A DNA stretch of 64,000 bases from Cellulomonas telluris (GTDB taxonomy: Bacteria; Actinomycetota; Actinomycetes; Actinomycetales; Cellulomonadaceae). Both the position numbers and the translations under genes were made by a program. This document shows positions 32,138 through 40,978 of this stretch, piece by piece. The notes under the pieces were generated by a model. The model was not told where the DNA came from and did no database searches. It was given only the letters and a program-made list of their open reading frames with translations. The stretch spans positions 186,001-250,000 of the forward strand of contig NZ_QXFN01000001.1 of the NCBI RefSeq assembly GCF_004886325.1, in the 5' to 3' direction. The first letter of the stretch is position 1. Each line of letters opens with the position of its first letter.

Positions 32138-34252
32138 TCAGCCGAGGATCTCCGGGTAGGCGACCGCGTCGTCCCCGGTCTGCTCGAGCACGTGCGTCGC
32201 GAGGAACGCCTCCACGGTCTGGTACCAGACCTTCGCGTGCTGCGGGGTCAGGATCCAGTGGTTCTCGTCCGGGAAGTACAGGAACCGGTGCGGGCTGCGG
32301 CCCTCGTCGTCCGCGGGCAGGCCGGAGGCGGACAGCAGCTCGTACCACAGGCGCAGGCCCTCGCCGATCGGCACGCGGTAGTCCTTGTCGCCGTGGATGA
32401 CGAGCATCGGCGTGACGATGTCGCCGACGAACCGGTGCGGCGAGTTCTCCAGCGCCATCTCCGGCGTCATCTCGCGCTGCCAGTAGTACGACGCGTCGGT
32501 CGTCGGCCCGAACTGGTCGAGGGCCCACAGGCTCGCGTGCGTGACGATCGCCCGGAAGCGGTCGGTGTGGCCGGCGACCCAGTTGGCCATGTACCCGCCG
32601 AAGGAGCCACCCATCGCGGCCGTGCGGGTCTCGTCGAGGTCCGGACGCTGCAGCGCGGCGTCGGTGACCGCCATGAGGTCCGTGTACGGGGCCTTGCCCC
32701 ACGCGCCCCAGCCGCGCTGGATGAACTCCTGCCCGTACCCGGTCGACAGCGCCGGGTCGGGCAGCAGGACGGCGTACCCCTGGGCGACGAGCAGCCACGG
32801 GTTCCAGCGCCACGACCACGCGTTCCACGACCCGAGCGGCCCGCCGTGGATCCACAGCAGGAACGGCGCGGGGTCGTCGGCCGACGCACCCTCGGGCAGC
32901 GCGAGCCACGCGCGCACGCGCGAGCCGTCCTCCGCGGTCGTCTCGACCTCCTCGATCCGGCCCGGCAGGGCCGGCAGCGGGGCCGGGGCGGGCAGCGGGG
33001 TCGCGGCGACGGGGGCGCCGCCCTCGAGCGCGGCGGCGAGGTCGATGCGGACGGGGTGCGCGGGCGCCTCGTAGGACGTCCGCAGGGCGTACGCCGTGCG
33101 GCCGTCGGGCGCCACCTGCACGTCGCTGAACGCGGCGTCGTCGCTGGTGAGGCGCGTCACGGCGCCCGAGCTCAGTTCCACGTGGAACATCGGCGCGCGG
33201 CCGTCGTCGTCGGCCACGACGACCAGCCCGTCGGACGTCGGCAGCCACACCTTGGCCCCGGGCCAGCGGTCCCAGTCGGCGCCCAGGCGGCGCGGCTCGC
33301 CGCCGGTGAGCGCGACGACCCAGAGCTCGTAGCGCGGGGCGTCGTACGGCGTCGACAGCGTCTCGCGGGTGTAGGCGACCCAGCGGCCGTCGGGCGAGAC
33401 GAGGGGGTCGCCGAGGTCGGCGTCCGGGTCGGTGACGAGCACCGTGCGCTCGCCCGTCGCGACGTCGATCGTCACGAGGTCGGTGCGCACGTTGCCGCGA
33501 GCGGCGTTGCGGCCCCAGGACGTGACGACCGTGCGGCCGTCGGGCGTGAGGACGGGGTGCTGCTCGCGCAGCGCGCCCGCGGCGTCGGGCGTGACGTCGC
33601 GCAGCTCCAGGCGCGGGTCCCGCTCCCCGGCGACCGGCGCGGCGACGTCGTCCGAGACCGTCGCGACGAACGCGTGCGGCGTGGCGGGGCCCAGGTCGTG
33701 GTCCCAGTACCGGATCGGGTACGAGTCGTGCAGGATCGCCGCGACCTTCTTGTCCTTGCGCTCCTTCGCGATGCGCGCGTCGGCCTCGTCGTCGGCCGCG
33801 GACGGCAGGACGTCGGAGACGACCAGCACGGTCGGGGCGTCGGTCGCGACCTGCACCCCGCCCACGCCGGACGCGCGGGACGCGACGACGCGGGCCTCCG
33901 CGCCGTCGGCCGGCAGCAGCCACAGCGCCGCCTTCGGGTCCGCGTCCGGGTCGTCGGCGTCGGGGTCGGGACGGGCGCTCGTGAACAGCAGGTCGCCGGA
34001 CGGCGTGAACGCCGCGGACGACTCGCTCTTCGCGCTGCGGGTCAGGCGCCGCGCGGGCTTCTCACCGGCGGGGTCGACCTCCCACAGGGCGGTCACCCAG
34101 GCGGTGCGCTTGCGGTCCAGGGTCTGCACGGCCGTGACGAGGCGCGTGCCGTCGGGCGAGAGGCGCAGGCCGCCGAGGCGCGGGAGGGCGAGGTACGCGT
34201 CCAGGTCGTGGAACGGCGTCGCGGGGACGTCGGGGGTGGTGGGTTCGCTCAC
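32138..34252 (-). CDS. S9 family prolyl oligopeptidase-like peptidase
   Basis: A 704-residue cytoplasmic enzyme. The first 440 residues form a WD40-like propeller (RLGGLRLSPDGTRLVTAVQT; HPVLTPDGRTVVTSWGRNAA). The C-terminal alpha/beta hydrolase has DDPAPFLLWIHGGPLGSWNA, the nucleophile GGSFGGYMANWV (Ser near 548), Asp in LVIHGDKDYRVPIGEGLRLW and His in FPDENHWILTP. This is the acylaminoacyl-peptidase/dipeptidyl aminopeptidase layout; it trims short peptides. The GTG start has TAGACC six bases upstream, a leaderless-type promoter. It is single. Confidence 0.93.
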   Translation of the reverse strand: MSEPTTPDVPATPFHDLDAYLALPRLGGLRLSPDGTRLVTAVQTLDRKRTAWVTALWEVDPAGEKPARRLTRSAKSESSAAFTPSGDLLFTSARPDPDADDPDADPKAALWLLPADGAEARVVASRASGVGGVQVATDAPTVLVVSDVLPSAADDEADARIAKERKDKKVAAILHDSYPIRYWDHDLGPATPHAFVATVSDDVAAPVAGERDPRLELRDVTPDAAGALREQHPVLTPDGRTVVTSWGRNAARGNVRTDLVTIDVATGERTVLVTDPDADLGDPLVSPDGRWVAYTRETLSTPYDAPRYELWVVALTGGEPRRLGADWDRWPGAKVWLPTSDGLVVVADDDGRAPMFHVELSSGAVTRLTSDDAAFSDVQVAPDGRTAYALRTSYEAPAHPVRIDLAAALEGGAPVAATPLPAPAPLPALPGRIEEVETTAEDGSRVRAWLALPEGASADDPAPFLLWIHGGPLGSWNAWSWRWNPWLLVAQGYAVLLPDPALSTGYGQEFIQRGWGAWGKAPYTDLMAVTDAALQRPDLDETRTAAMGGSFGGYMANWVAGHTDRFRAIVTHASLWALDQFGPTTDASYYWQREMTPEMALENSPHRFVGDIVTPMLVIHGDKDYRVPIGEGLRLWYELLSASGLPADDEGRSPHRFLYFPDENHWILTPQHAKVWYQTVEAFLATHVLEQTGDDAVAYPEILG

Positions 34253-34341
34253 CGGACCGGTCTATCACGGCCGCCCGCCGACGGGCCGAGCGCTTTCCGT
34301 GTCGCCTGGCGTCGTGCTCGGTCGCGCCTCACGTCCGGTCG

Positions 34342-35076
34342 TCAGCGGGTCGTGTGCGCCCCGGCGTCGACGTGCAGAGTCTGGCCCGTGACGTTGCGCG
34401 CCGCTGGTGAGGCGAGGAACGCCACGACGGCGGCGACGTCCTCCGGACGGCTCGCCCGTCCCAGGTGGGTGCGCGCGACCAGGCTCGCGCGGCGCTCCTC
34501 GGTGAGGGGGCCGCCGAACAGCTCCGTCCCCTCCACGTACCCGGGGGCGACGACGTTCGCGGTGACGTCGCGCGGGCCCAGACGCTCCGAGAGGCCGACG
34601 TTCCAGGCCGCGAGGGCCGCCTTCGCCACGGAGTACGGGTTCGCGGCGTACTCCGCGCCGATGGACCCGATGCTCACGACCGCGCCGCCGGCCCTCAGGA
34701 CGGGCTCGAGGACGCGCACGACGAGCGCGGCGCCCACGACGTTGACCTGGAGGTTGCGCTGCCAGTGCCGGGCCACGTCCTCGATCGGGGCGTCGGCAGC
34801 GGGTGGGGTGCCCACGAAGGCGCCGGCGTTGTTGACGACGACGTCGACCCCCTCCGGGAACGCCTCGGCGAGCGCCGCGACCGACGACACGTCCTCGAGG
34901 TCCAGCCGCAGGGCGCGGGCGCCCAGCGCGGCCGCGGCCGCGTCGAGTCCCCGACCACGCCCCGTCACCGTGACGAGGTCGCCGGCGTCGACGAAGGCCC
35001 GCGCGACGGCGCGGCCGATGCCGCGGCTGCCGCCGGTCACCAGCACCGCCCGGCCTCGCCGCCCGCACCCGTCCAT
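34342..35076 (-). CDS. SDR family oxidoreductase
   Basis: A 244-residue classical short-chain dehydrogenase. Cofactor loop TGGSRGIGRAVARAF (residues 14-21 hold TGGSRGIG), NNAG in DVVVNNAGAFVGTPP, catalytic Ser in SIGSIGAEYA and YSVAK (Tyr-x3-Lys). The arginine-containing loop after strand 2 (TGRGRGLD) favours NADP(H). The substrate is unknown. It diverges from a MarR gene with only 14 bp between start codons, and that spacer is a perfect palindrome, so its expression is almost certainly controlled by that regulator. Confidence 0.92.
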   Translation of the reverse strand: MDGCGRRGRAVLVTGGSRGIGRAVARAFVDAGDLVTVTGRGRGLDAAAAALGARALRLDLEDVSSVAALAEAFPEGVDVVVNNAGAFVGTPPAADAPIEDVARHWQRNLQVNVVGAALVVRVLEPVLRAGGAVVSIGSIGAEYAANPYSVAKAALAAWNVGLSERLGPRDVTANVVAPGYVEGTELFGGPLTEERRASLVARTHLGRASRPEDVAAVVAFLASPAARNVTGQTLHVDAGAHTTR

Positions 35077-35090
35077 GTTTAGATCTAAAC
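35077..35090. promoter_or_regulatory. perfect 14-bp palindromic operator between SDR and MarR genes
   Basis: GTTTAGATCTAAAC fills the complete gap between the two start codons. TTAGAT on each strand sits where the -10 element of a leaderless transcript would be for each gene, so one MarR dimer could shut both promoters. Confidence 0.8.
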
Positions 35091-35660
35091 GTGCGACCCG
35101 ACGACCCGCAAGCCCCTCCCGCGCCCTCGGCTCCCACGGCCCGCCCCGACGCGCACGAGGTCGCCGCCGCGTGGGCCCGCGAGCTGCCCGGCGTGCCGAC
35201 CCGCTCGGTCCCCGTGGTGACGGCTGCGAAGCTGCTCGCCGCCGCGCTGCGTCGACGACGCGAGTCGGTCCTGTACGAGCTGGGCACCGACGCGGCGACG
35301 CTGGACCTGCTCAGCACCCTCCGGCGCGCCGGCCCGCCCTACCGGCTCACGACCCGGGAGCTCGCCGACCGGTGCCTCGTCACCGCCGGGGCGATCTCGC
35401 AGCGCGTGGCACGCGCCGAGCGTGACGGGCTGGTCGAGCGGCGCGCGGGCGCCGGCCGCACCGTCGAGGTCGCCCTGGCACCGGCCGGCCACGCGCGCGT
35501 CGAGACGCTGGCACGGTCCGTCCTCGAGGCGGACGACGAGCTCGTCGCCGGCCTCGAGGACGAGACCCTGGTACAGCTCGAGGACGTGCTCGACCGGTGG
35601 CGGCGGCACGTCGAGGGCCGGGCACCGGCCCCTCGCGGCAGCGCGTCTCCGGCCTCCTGA
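35091..35660 (+). CDS. MarR family transcriptional regulator
   Basis: A 189-residue protein. After a Pro-rich N-terminal tail, LLSTLRRAGPPYRLTTRELA, CLVTAGAISQRVARAERDGL (recognition helix) and VERRAGAGRTVEVALAPAGH (wing) define a MarR winged helix. The C-terminal helix is the dimer interface. GTG35091 begins directly at the end of the palindromic operator, so the mRNA is probably leaderless. It most likely represses itself and the divergent SDR gene in response to the SDR substrate or a related compound. Confidence 0.9.
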   Translation: MRPDDPQAPPAPSAPTARPDAHEVAAAWARELPGVPTRSVPVVTAAKLLAAALRRRRESVLYELGTDAATLDLLSTLRRAGPPYRLTTRELADRCLVTAGAISQRVARAERDGLVERRAGAGRTVEVALAPAGHARVETLARSVLEADDELVAGLEDETLVQLEDVLDRWRRHVEGRAPAPRGSASPAS

Positions 35661-35679
35661 CCTCGCCGGGTACGGCGAC

Positions 35680-35714
35680 GCCGGCCCGCCGCACGCGTGG
35701 TGCGGCGGGCCGGC
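35680..35714. terminator. bidirectional hairpin between marR and phoX
   Basis: A perfect 15-bp stem (GCCGGCCCGCCGCAC and complement) with a 5-nt loop lies between two convergent genes. No T-tract. Confidence 0.75.
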
Positions 35715-35725
35715 AGGTCACCGCG

Positions 35726-37819
35726 TCAGTCCCGCCAGACCTGCACGACGCTCGGGCGCGGACCGCCCCAGCGGCCGCGGTCGAGCGTGCCCGGGGCCAC
35801 GTAGTCGGGGAAGAACGACTGCTGGGCGTCCCACGAGCCGTCCTCGCCTGGGTGCTGCACCGCGACGTAGACCATCTCGTCCTTGTCCCGGATCACGGGC
35901 CCGCAGGTCTCCGCGCCCGCGGGCACGGAGAGGAACTGCTGCACGTGGCCGCGCTCGCGCCCGGTGAGCGGCACCTTGAACAGGCCGTCGCCGTACCCGA
36001 TCGTGCCGGGCTGCCCGTCCGTGGAGATCCACAGGTTGCCCTCGGAGTCGAAGGCGACGTTGTCGGGGCAGGAGATCGGCGAGACCTTCTCCGGCGGGAA
36101 GCCCGCGAAGTAGGTGCCCGACGTGGTGGCCGGGTCGCCCGCGAGCAGCAGGATGCTCCAGCCGAAGGTCGTCGACCGCGGGTCGTTGCCGGCCTCGGTG
36201 ATCTCGACGACGTGCCCGTGCCGGTTCTCCACGCGCGGGTTCGGCTCGGTGGCGCCCTCCTTGCCGGCCTTGCCGCGGTCGGTGTTGTTCGTGCACGCGA
36301 CGTACACGCGGCCCGTCACGGGGTTGGGCTCGACGTCCTCGGGGCGGTCCATCTTCGTCGCGCCCACGGCGTCGGCGGCCAGACGCGTGTGCACGAGCAC
36401 CTGCTCCGTCGTGAAGCCGGGCACCTGGCTGACGCCGTCGAGCACCAGCGGCACCCACTCCCCCGTGCCGTCGAACGCGCCGTCGGACGGCAGCGCACCG
36501 GTGCCGGTGATCTCCTCGACCGGCGAGTCGCCGTGGAAGCGCGCGACGTACAGGTTGCCGGCGGACAGCAGCTGCTTGTTGCGCGCACGGTGCCGGGTGC
36601 CCGGGCGGTACCGGTCCTTCGAGACGAACTTGTAGAGGTAGTCGAACCGCTCGTCGTCGCCCATGTACGCGGCGACGTGGCCCGACCGGCCGACGATCAC
36701 GTTCGCGCCCTCGTGCTTGAAGCGGCCGAGGGCCGTGTGCTTCACGGGCGGCGCCGTCGGGTCCTGCGGGTCGACCTCGACGACCCACCCGAAGCGGTTG
36801 GGCTCGTTCTCGTAGCCGGGGGTGCGGGCGTCGAAGCGCGGGTCGACGTGCTCCCAGCCGCGCGTCGTCTCCTTGTCCGCGAAGCCGTAGCGCCTCTCCT
36901 CGGCCGTGCCGCGCGCGCGGAAGTACTGGTTGACGTTCTCCTCGCCCGACAGCACGGTGCCCCACGGCGTGGTGCCGCCCGCGCAGTTGTTCAGCGTGCC
37001 GAGCACCGTGGTGCCCGTCGGGTCGGCGACGGTCTTCAGCAGGTCCGAGCCGGCGGCCGGCCCGTCCAGGACGAACGGCGTCGTGGCGGTGATGCGCCGG
37101 TTGACGCGCGCACCCACCTGGTACTGCCACGGCTGGCCCTTGCGGCGGCGGTGCAGCGCGACGACGGACATGCCGTGCGCGGCCATCGCGACCCGGCGCT
37201 GGCGGTCCAGGTCCTCGGGCGTGGCGGCCGGCGGGAACATGATGTTCTCGTTCGTGTACTCGTGGTTGGCCACGAGCACGGCGCTGCGCCCGTGCGGCTC
37301 CTCGAGGATGTCGACGTAGTCGCAGTTGTAGCCGAACAGCCGCTCCGCGAGCTCCGGCGTCATCGTCGCGGGGTCGAAGACGTCGCGCGGCGACAGGATC
37401 GGGTCGCCCCAGCGCACGAGCGGCGCCCACCGGTAGCCCTGCGGCACCGTGAAGGCGTCCGTCGCGGCCGGCACCGGCGGGATCGCGCGGAACGGCAGGT
37501 TGCCCCGCCCCCAGCCCCACCCGCGGTCGTGCGCGGCGGCCGGCGGGGCGTCGGCGACGACCGAGCCGACGACGACCGCCGCGCCCGCGACGAGGCCGCC
37601 CGCGAGCACCGCGCGCCGGGACAGCGCGGCCGACGCGACGTCGCGGAAGTAGTCGTTGCCGCTCTCGTTCGGCACGGGCTGCGCGCACGCGTCGCCGCAG
37701 CGCAGGTGGCAGGTGACGGCGGAGCGGCGGCCGTGCGTGCGGCCGGCCATCGGGAGCAGGGGCAGGAGGGTGCGGCGCGGGACGCCGGCCGCGACGTCGC
37801 GGTCGTCGGTCGTGGTCAT
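35726..37819 (-). CDS. phoX: PhoX family alkaline phosphatase (DUF839)
   Basis: A 697-residue exported protein. A long N-terminal region contains CHLRCGDACAQPVPNESGND, then a Tat signal (LSRRAVLAGGLVAGAAVVVG) ending near PPAAAHD. The mature part has PhoX features (GYRWAPLVRWGDPILSPRDV; LVANHEYTNENIMFPP; NNCAGGTTPWGTVLSGEENV; WVVEVDPQDP; EDVEPNPVTGRVYVACTNNT). PhoX enzymes bind Fe and Ca and release phosphate from organic esters outside the cell. ATG37819 follows GGAGAG. A PHO-box-like repeat about 70 bp upstream suggests induction by phosphate starvation through PhoP. Confidence 0.92.
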   Translation of the reverse strand: MTTTDDRDVAAGVPRRTLLPLLPMAGRTHGRRSAVTCHLRCGDACAQPVPNESGNDYFRDVASAALSRRAVLAGGLVAGAAVVVGSVVADAPPAAAHDRGWGWGRGNLPFRAIPPVPAATDAFTVPQGYRWAPLVRWGDPILSPRDVFDPATMTPELAERLFGYNCDYVDILEEPHGRSAVLVANHEYTNENIMFPPAATPEDLDRQRRVAMAAHGMSVVALHRRRKGQPWQYQVGARVNRRITATTPFVLDGPAAGSDLLKTVADPTGTTVLGTLNNCAGGTTPWGTVLSGEENVNQYFRARGTAEERRYGFADKETTRGWEHVDPRFDARTPGYENEPNRFGWVVEVDPQDPTAPPVKHTALGRFKHEGANVIVGRSGHVAAYMGDDERFDYLYKFVSKDRYRPGTRHRARNKQLLSAGNLYVARFHGDSPVEEITGTGALPSDGAFDGTGEWVPLVLDGVSQVPGFTTEQVLVHTRLAADAVGATKMDRPEDVEPNPVTGRVYVACTNNTDRGKAGKEGATEPNPRVENRHGHVVEITEAGNDPRSTTFGWSILLLAGDPATTSGTYFAGFPPEKVSPISCPDNVAFDSEGNLWISTDGQPGTIGYGDGLFKVPLTGRERGHVQQFLSVPAGAETCGPVIRDKDEMVYVAVQHPGEDGSWDAQQSFFPDYVAPGTLDRGRWGGPRPSVVQVWRD

Positions 37820-37890
37820 CAGGGCTCTCCGGTCGTGCTCGGTGCTGGGGCGGGCACAGCGTGGCAACCGGACGAACCGGTCACCGGCAC

Positions 37891-37923
37891 GCAGGGTGAG
37901 CGGTGGGTGAAGCCGCGACGAAC
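37891..37923 (-). promoter_or_regulatory. PHO-box-like triple 11-bp direct repeat upstream of phoX
   Basis: Read on the phoX strand, three adjacent 11-bp units are GTTCGTCGCGG, CTTCACCCACC and GCTCACCCTGC. Each begins with a variant of GTTCACC, the repeat unit of actinobacterial PhoP sites, in the correct 11-bp phasing. It lies 72 bp before the start codon. Confidence 0.65.
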
Positions 37924-37950
37924 TCTCGTCACCGCGGACCCCGCGCGCCG

Positions 37951-37978
37951 GCGCGGGGTGTGCAGCGCGGGGTGTGCA
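37951..37978. repeat. perfect 14-bp tandem duplication
   Basis: GCGCGGGGTGTGCA occurs twice end to end in the gap between phoX and the CopD-CtaG gene. No role is evident. Confidence 0.9.
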
Positions 37979-38054
37979 GCGTCGGTGCCGTGCGGCGCGA
38001 CGAACGCTGCACGGCGCTCGGTCGGGCCGTCGGGGCGTGCGGTCCGGGCGGGCG

Positions 38055-40112
38055 TCAGGACGGGCGGGCGGAGTCCCGGTCCGCGAGGCCGGCGAGCATC
38101 GCGTTGTACTCGTCGAGCTCGGTGTCGCCGTCGCGGTCCGCCCGCCGGTCCCGGTGCCGGGCCGTCCGCTCGTCGTCGCGGGTCCACTGCACGGCCACGA
38201 CGATCGCGACGAGCACGGTCGGGATCTCGCCGATCCCCCACGCGACCGACCCGCCGAGCTGCTGGTCCCGGATCGCCGACGGCCCCCACGGGCGCCCCAT
38301 CAGCCCGAACCAGTCGGCCGCCAGCAGCGACTCCCCGCCCACCAGGGCGACCCCGAAGAACGCGTGGAACGCCATGGTGGCGAACAGCAGCAGCAGCCGC
38401 ATCGGGTACGGCGGGCGGGTCGGCCCCGGGTCGACGCCGACGAGCGCGTTGACGAACAGGTACCCCGCGACCGAGAAGTGCAGGACCATCGCCAGGTGCC
38501 CGACGGGGCTGCGCATCGACCACTCGAACACCGGCGAGTAGTAGAAGACGACCATCGAGCCGGCGAAGTTGATCGCGGCGACGATCGGGTGTGCGAGGAA
38601 CGTGCCGACGCGGGAGTGCACGAGCGTGAGGACCCACTCGCGGGGCCCGCGGGACGCGTCGCCGCGCAGCTGCGTCGACCGTGCCGGCAGCGCGCGCATC
38701 GCGAGGGTCACCGGCGCGGACAGCGCGACGAAGATCGGCACGACCATCGCGAGCACCATGTGCTGCACCATGTGCGCGCTGAACAGCACGTGCCCGTACA
38801 TCGCCGGCCCGCCGGACGTCGTCCACAGGAACGTCAGCATGCCGAGCACCCACGAGACGGTGCGCAGCCACGGCCACGCGTCGCCGCGGCGACGCAGCCG
38901 CACGACCCAGCGGACGTACACGACGATCCCGGCGACGGCCGCCGACGCCATGAGCAGGTCCCAGCGCCACTGCGCGACCCACTGCACGGCGGTCGGCTCG
39001 GGCGGCAGGGCGTGGCCGGTGAGCAGGTACGCGGGCGACGCGTCGGCCACGGGCTCGTCGGGCACGGGCGGCGGCGAGGACGCGAGGGCGACCGCGACGC
39101 CGGACACCGCGCCCATGACGGCGAGCTCGACGAGCACGAGCCGCCAGAACGGTCGGCCCACGCGCTCGCCGACGAGCTGCGGGATGGTGCGCCGCCGGTG
39201 CGCCAGCCCCAGCAGCCCCAGTGCCCCGAACAGCACGACCTTCACCACGAGCAGCGCGCCGTACCGCGTGCCGAGGCCCTCCCAGCCGCCGAGCCGGACC
39301 AGGCTGTTGACGACGCCCGACGCGGCCACGGCGACGAAGCACCACGCGGCGATGGTGGAGTACCGCGCCACGGCGGGGCCGGCGTCCGTGCCGAGCCGCC
39401 CGACGAGCAGCGCGAGCGCGGCGAGCGCACCGATCCACACCGCGGCCCCCACCAGGTGCAGGAACAGCGACGACGTCGCGAGCTCGTGGCTCGCCGCACC
39501 CGCCGCGTGCCCCGTCTGCCCGAGCTGCCACAGCGCGGCGACGACGAGGGCGGCTGCCCAGGCGGCCCCCGTGGGCGTGGCGACGACGAGCGCGACGACC
39601 GTCGCGACGGCGGCGAGCGTGGTCAGCGTGAGGAGCGCCCGGCCCAGGTCGATCTGCGTGACGAACAGCGCGAGCTCGTCGCCGAAGCCGGGCGCGGTGG
39701 GCGAGGACCCGGCGACGGACGCGTACGCGAGCACGAGGTGCACGACCGACAGGACGGTCCACGTGCCGGCGGCGACGCCGGCGAGGACGAGGCTGCGGGG
39801 GTAGGCGCCGCCGTCCGCGGTCGCGCGGGCGGAGGACGCTGCGGTCGCGCGCCGCTCGTCCGCAGCCGCCACGCGGCGCGGCAGCACGCACACCGCGAGG
39901 ACGAGCGCCCCGAGCGTCAGGGCGCCGGCGAGCTCGGTGAGCGTCTCGACGACCGGCAGGCCCCACCGCACCACGGCCCCCGGGTCGCCGAGCGCGACCG
40001 CCGCGGCGGTGCCGCTGAACGCGACGCCGACGAGCACGGCGAGCACCCCGGTGACGGTGAGGACCGCGGGCGCGCCGAGCCGGCGCGCGCCGGTGACGGT
40101 CGACTGCTCCAC
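38055..40112 (-). CDS. CopD-CtaG fusion copper membrane protein
   Basis: A 685-residue protein with about 15 membrane helices. The first half has the CopD copper-import domain (LVGAAVWIGALAALALLVGR; VARYSTIAAWCFVAVAASGV). The second half is a caa3-type CtaG domain (SWVLGMLTFLWTTSGGPAMY; FSAHMVQHMVLAMVVPIFVA; HFSVAGYLFVNALVGVDPGP) with conserved His residues for copper. The fusion is common in actinobacteria and should bring copper across the membrane and deliver it to cytochrome oxidase or other cuproproteins. GTG40112 has TAGGCT six bases upstream. It follows the CopC gene by 27 bp in one transcription unit. Confidence 0.93.
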   Translation of the reverse strand: MEQSTVTGARRLGAPAVLTVTGVLAVLVGVAFSGTAAAVALGDPGAVVRWGLPVVETLTELAGALTLGALVLAVCVLPRRVAAADERRATAASSARATADGGAYPRSLVLAGVAAGTWTVLSVVHLVLAYASVAGSSPTAPGFGDELALFVTQIDLGRALLTLTTLAAVATVVALVVATPTGAAWAAALVVAALWQLGQTGHAAGAASHELATSSLFLHLVGAAVWIGALAALALLVGRLGTDAGPAVARYSTIAAWCFVAVAASGVVNSLVRLGGWEGLGTRYGALLVVKVVLFGALGLLGLAHRRRTIPQLVGERVGRPFWRLVLVELAVMGAVSGVAVALASSPPPVPDEPVADASPAYLLTGHALPPEPTAVQWVAQWRWDLLMASAAVAGIVVYVRWVVRLRRRGDAWPWLRTVSWVLGMLTFLWTTSGGPAMYGHVLFSAHMVQHMVLAMVVPIFVALSAPVTLAMRALPARSTQLRGDASRGPREWVLTLVHSRVGTFLAHPIVAAINFAGSMVVFYYSPVFEWSMRSPVGHLAMVLHFSVAGYLFVNALVGVDPGPTRPPYPMRLLLLFATMAFHAFFGVALVGGESLLAADWFGLMGRPWGPSAIRDQQLGGSVAWGIGEIPTVLVAIVVAVQWTRDDERTARHRDRRADRDGDTELDEYNAMLAGLADRDSARPS

Positions 40113-40139
40113 CCGATCAGCCTAGGCGTCGTGCGGTGC

Positions 40140-40931
40140 TCATCCGGCCGTCGGACCCCCGCCCGACGGGCCGGCGCCGGTCCCCTCACCGCTGCCGCCC
40201 TCGCGGTCCCCACGGCGACGCCGCCGGCGGAGCGTGGCGACGGTGAAGACGGTCACGATGACCGCCACGATGAGCAGGATCGGCAGCCACGGTCCGCCGC
40301 GACCCGGGCCGCCGTCGGTGCCCGCCGCCTCGCCGGCGCCGGCCGCGTCCTCGGTCGGCTCGTCGGTCGCGGACGTCGTCGCCGCCTCGGCGGTCGGGGT
40401 CGCCGTCTGCGCCTCCTCGGTCGGCGCGGTCGTCGGGGCGGTCGTCGTCGCGTCGGCGGCGGACGCGGCCGCCGGCCCCACCGGGGTGGTCGCCGTGAAG
40501 GCGAACGTGCCGCTGATGGGGTGCCCGTCCGCGCTCGTGACGCGCCAGTCCACCCGGTACGCGCCGGCCGGACGGTCCTCGGCCAGCGGCTGCACGACGG
40601 ACGTGTCGGCGAGCTGCACCGGGCCGGCGCTGACGACCGTGCCGTCCTCCGCGGTCACCACGACCTCCGACCCGAGCTCGAGCGCGGCCTGGTCGAACGT
40701 CAGCGTGACCTGCGCGGGGGCGGCCTCCACGGTCGACCCGTCCGCCGGGTCGGTCGAGCGCAGCGCGTTGTGCGCCGACGCGGGCGCCGCCGTCAGCAGC
40801 AGGGCCGTGACGGCCGCCGCCAGCGCCACGAGCAGCGCGAGGGCCGCGGTCCACGGCGCGGGACGCGCCGCCACCGGCGCGACGCCCCGGCGCGCTGCCG
40901 CGGCGAGGACGGGACGGGACGACGGACGCAT
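40140..40931 (-). CDS. CopC domain copper resistance protein
   Basis: A 263-residue exported protein. A long signal segment ends at APASA|HNAL, so His54 is the mature N-terminus, the Cu(II) ligand of CopC. The domain continues with LRSTDPADGSTVEAAPAQVT and RVTSADGHPISGTFAF, where DGHP carries the second conserved His. An Ala/Thr-rich linker and a C-terminal membrane helix (WLPILLIVAVIVTVFTVATL) anchor it, as in YobA/YcnJ-type proteins. CCGGGGAGAA precedes the ATG. With CopD it should bind periplasmic-side copper and hand it inward. Confidence 0.93.
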   Translation of the reverse strand: MRPSSRPVLAAAARRGVAPVAARPAPWTAALALLVALAAAVTALLLTAAPASAHNALRSTDPADGSTVEAAPAQVTLTFDQAALELGSEVVVTAEDGTVVSAGPVQLADTSVVQPLAEDRPAGAYRVDWRVTSADGHPISGTFAFTATTPVGPAAASAADATTTAPTTAPTEEAQTATPTAEAATTSATDEPTEDAAGAGEAAGTDGGPGRGGPWLPILLIVAVIVTVFTVATLRRRRRRGDREGGSGEGTGAGPSGGGPTAG

Positions 40932-40978
40932 GGTTCTCCCCGGAGGTCGCGGTGCTCTGCTGACGTCCCTCGATCCCA

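Noticed and set aside
30164-35425. Rightward open frame of over 1,700 codons
   Set aside because: It lies opposite five well-supported leftward genes (lipoprotein, two hydrolases, S9 peptidase, SDR), has no motif, and its composition is that of complementary GC-rich codons.
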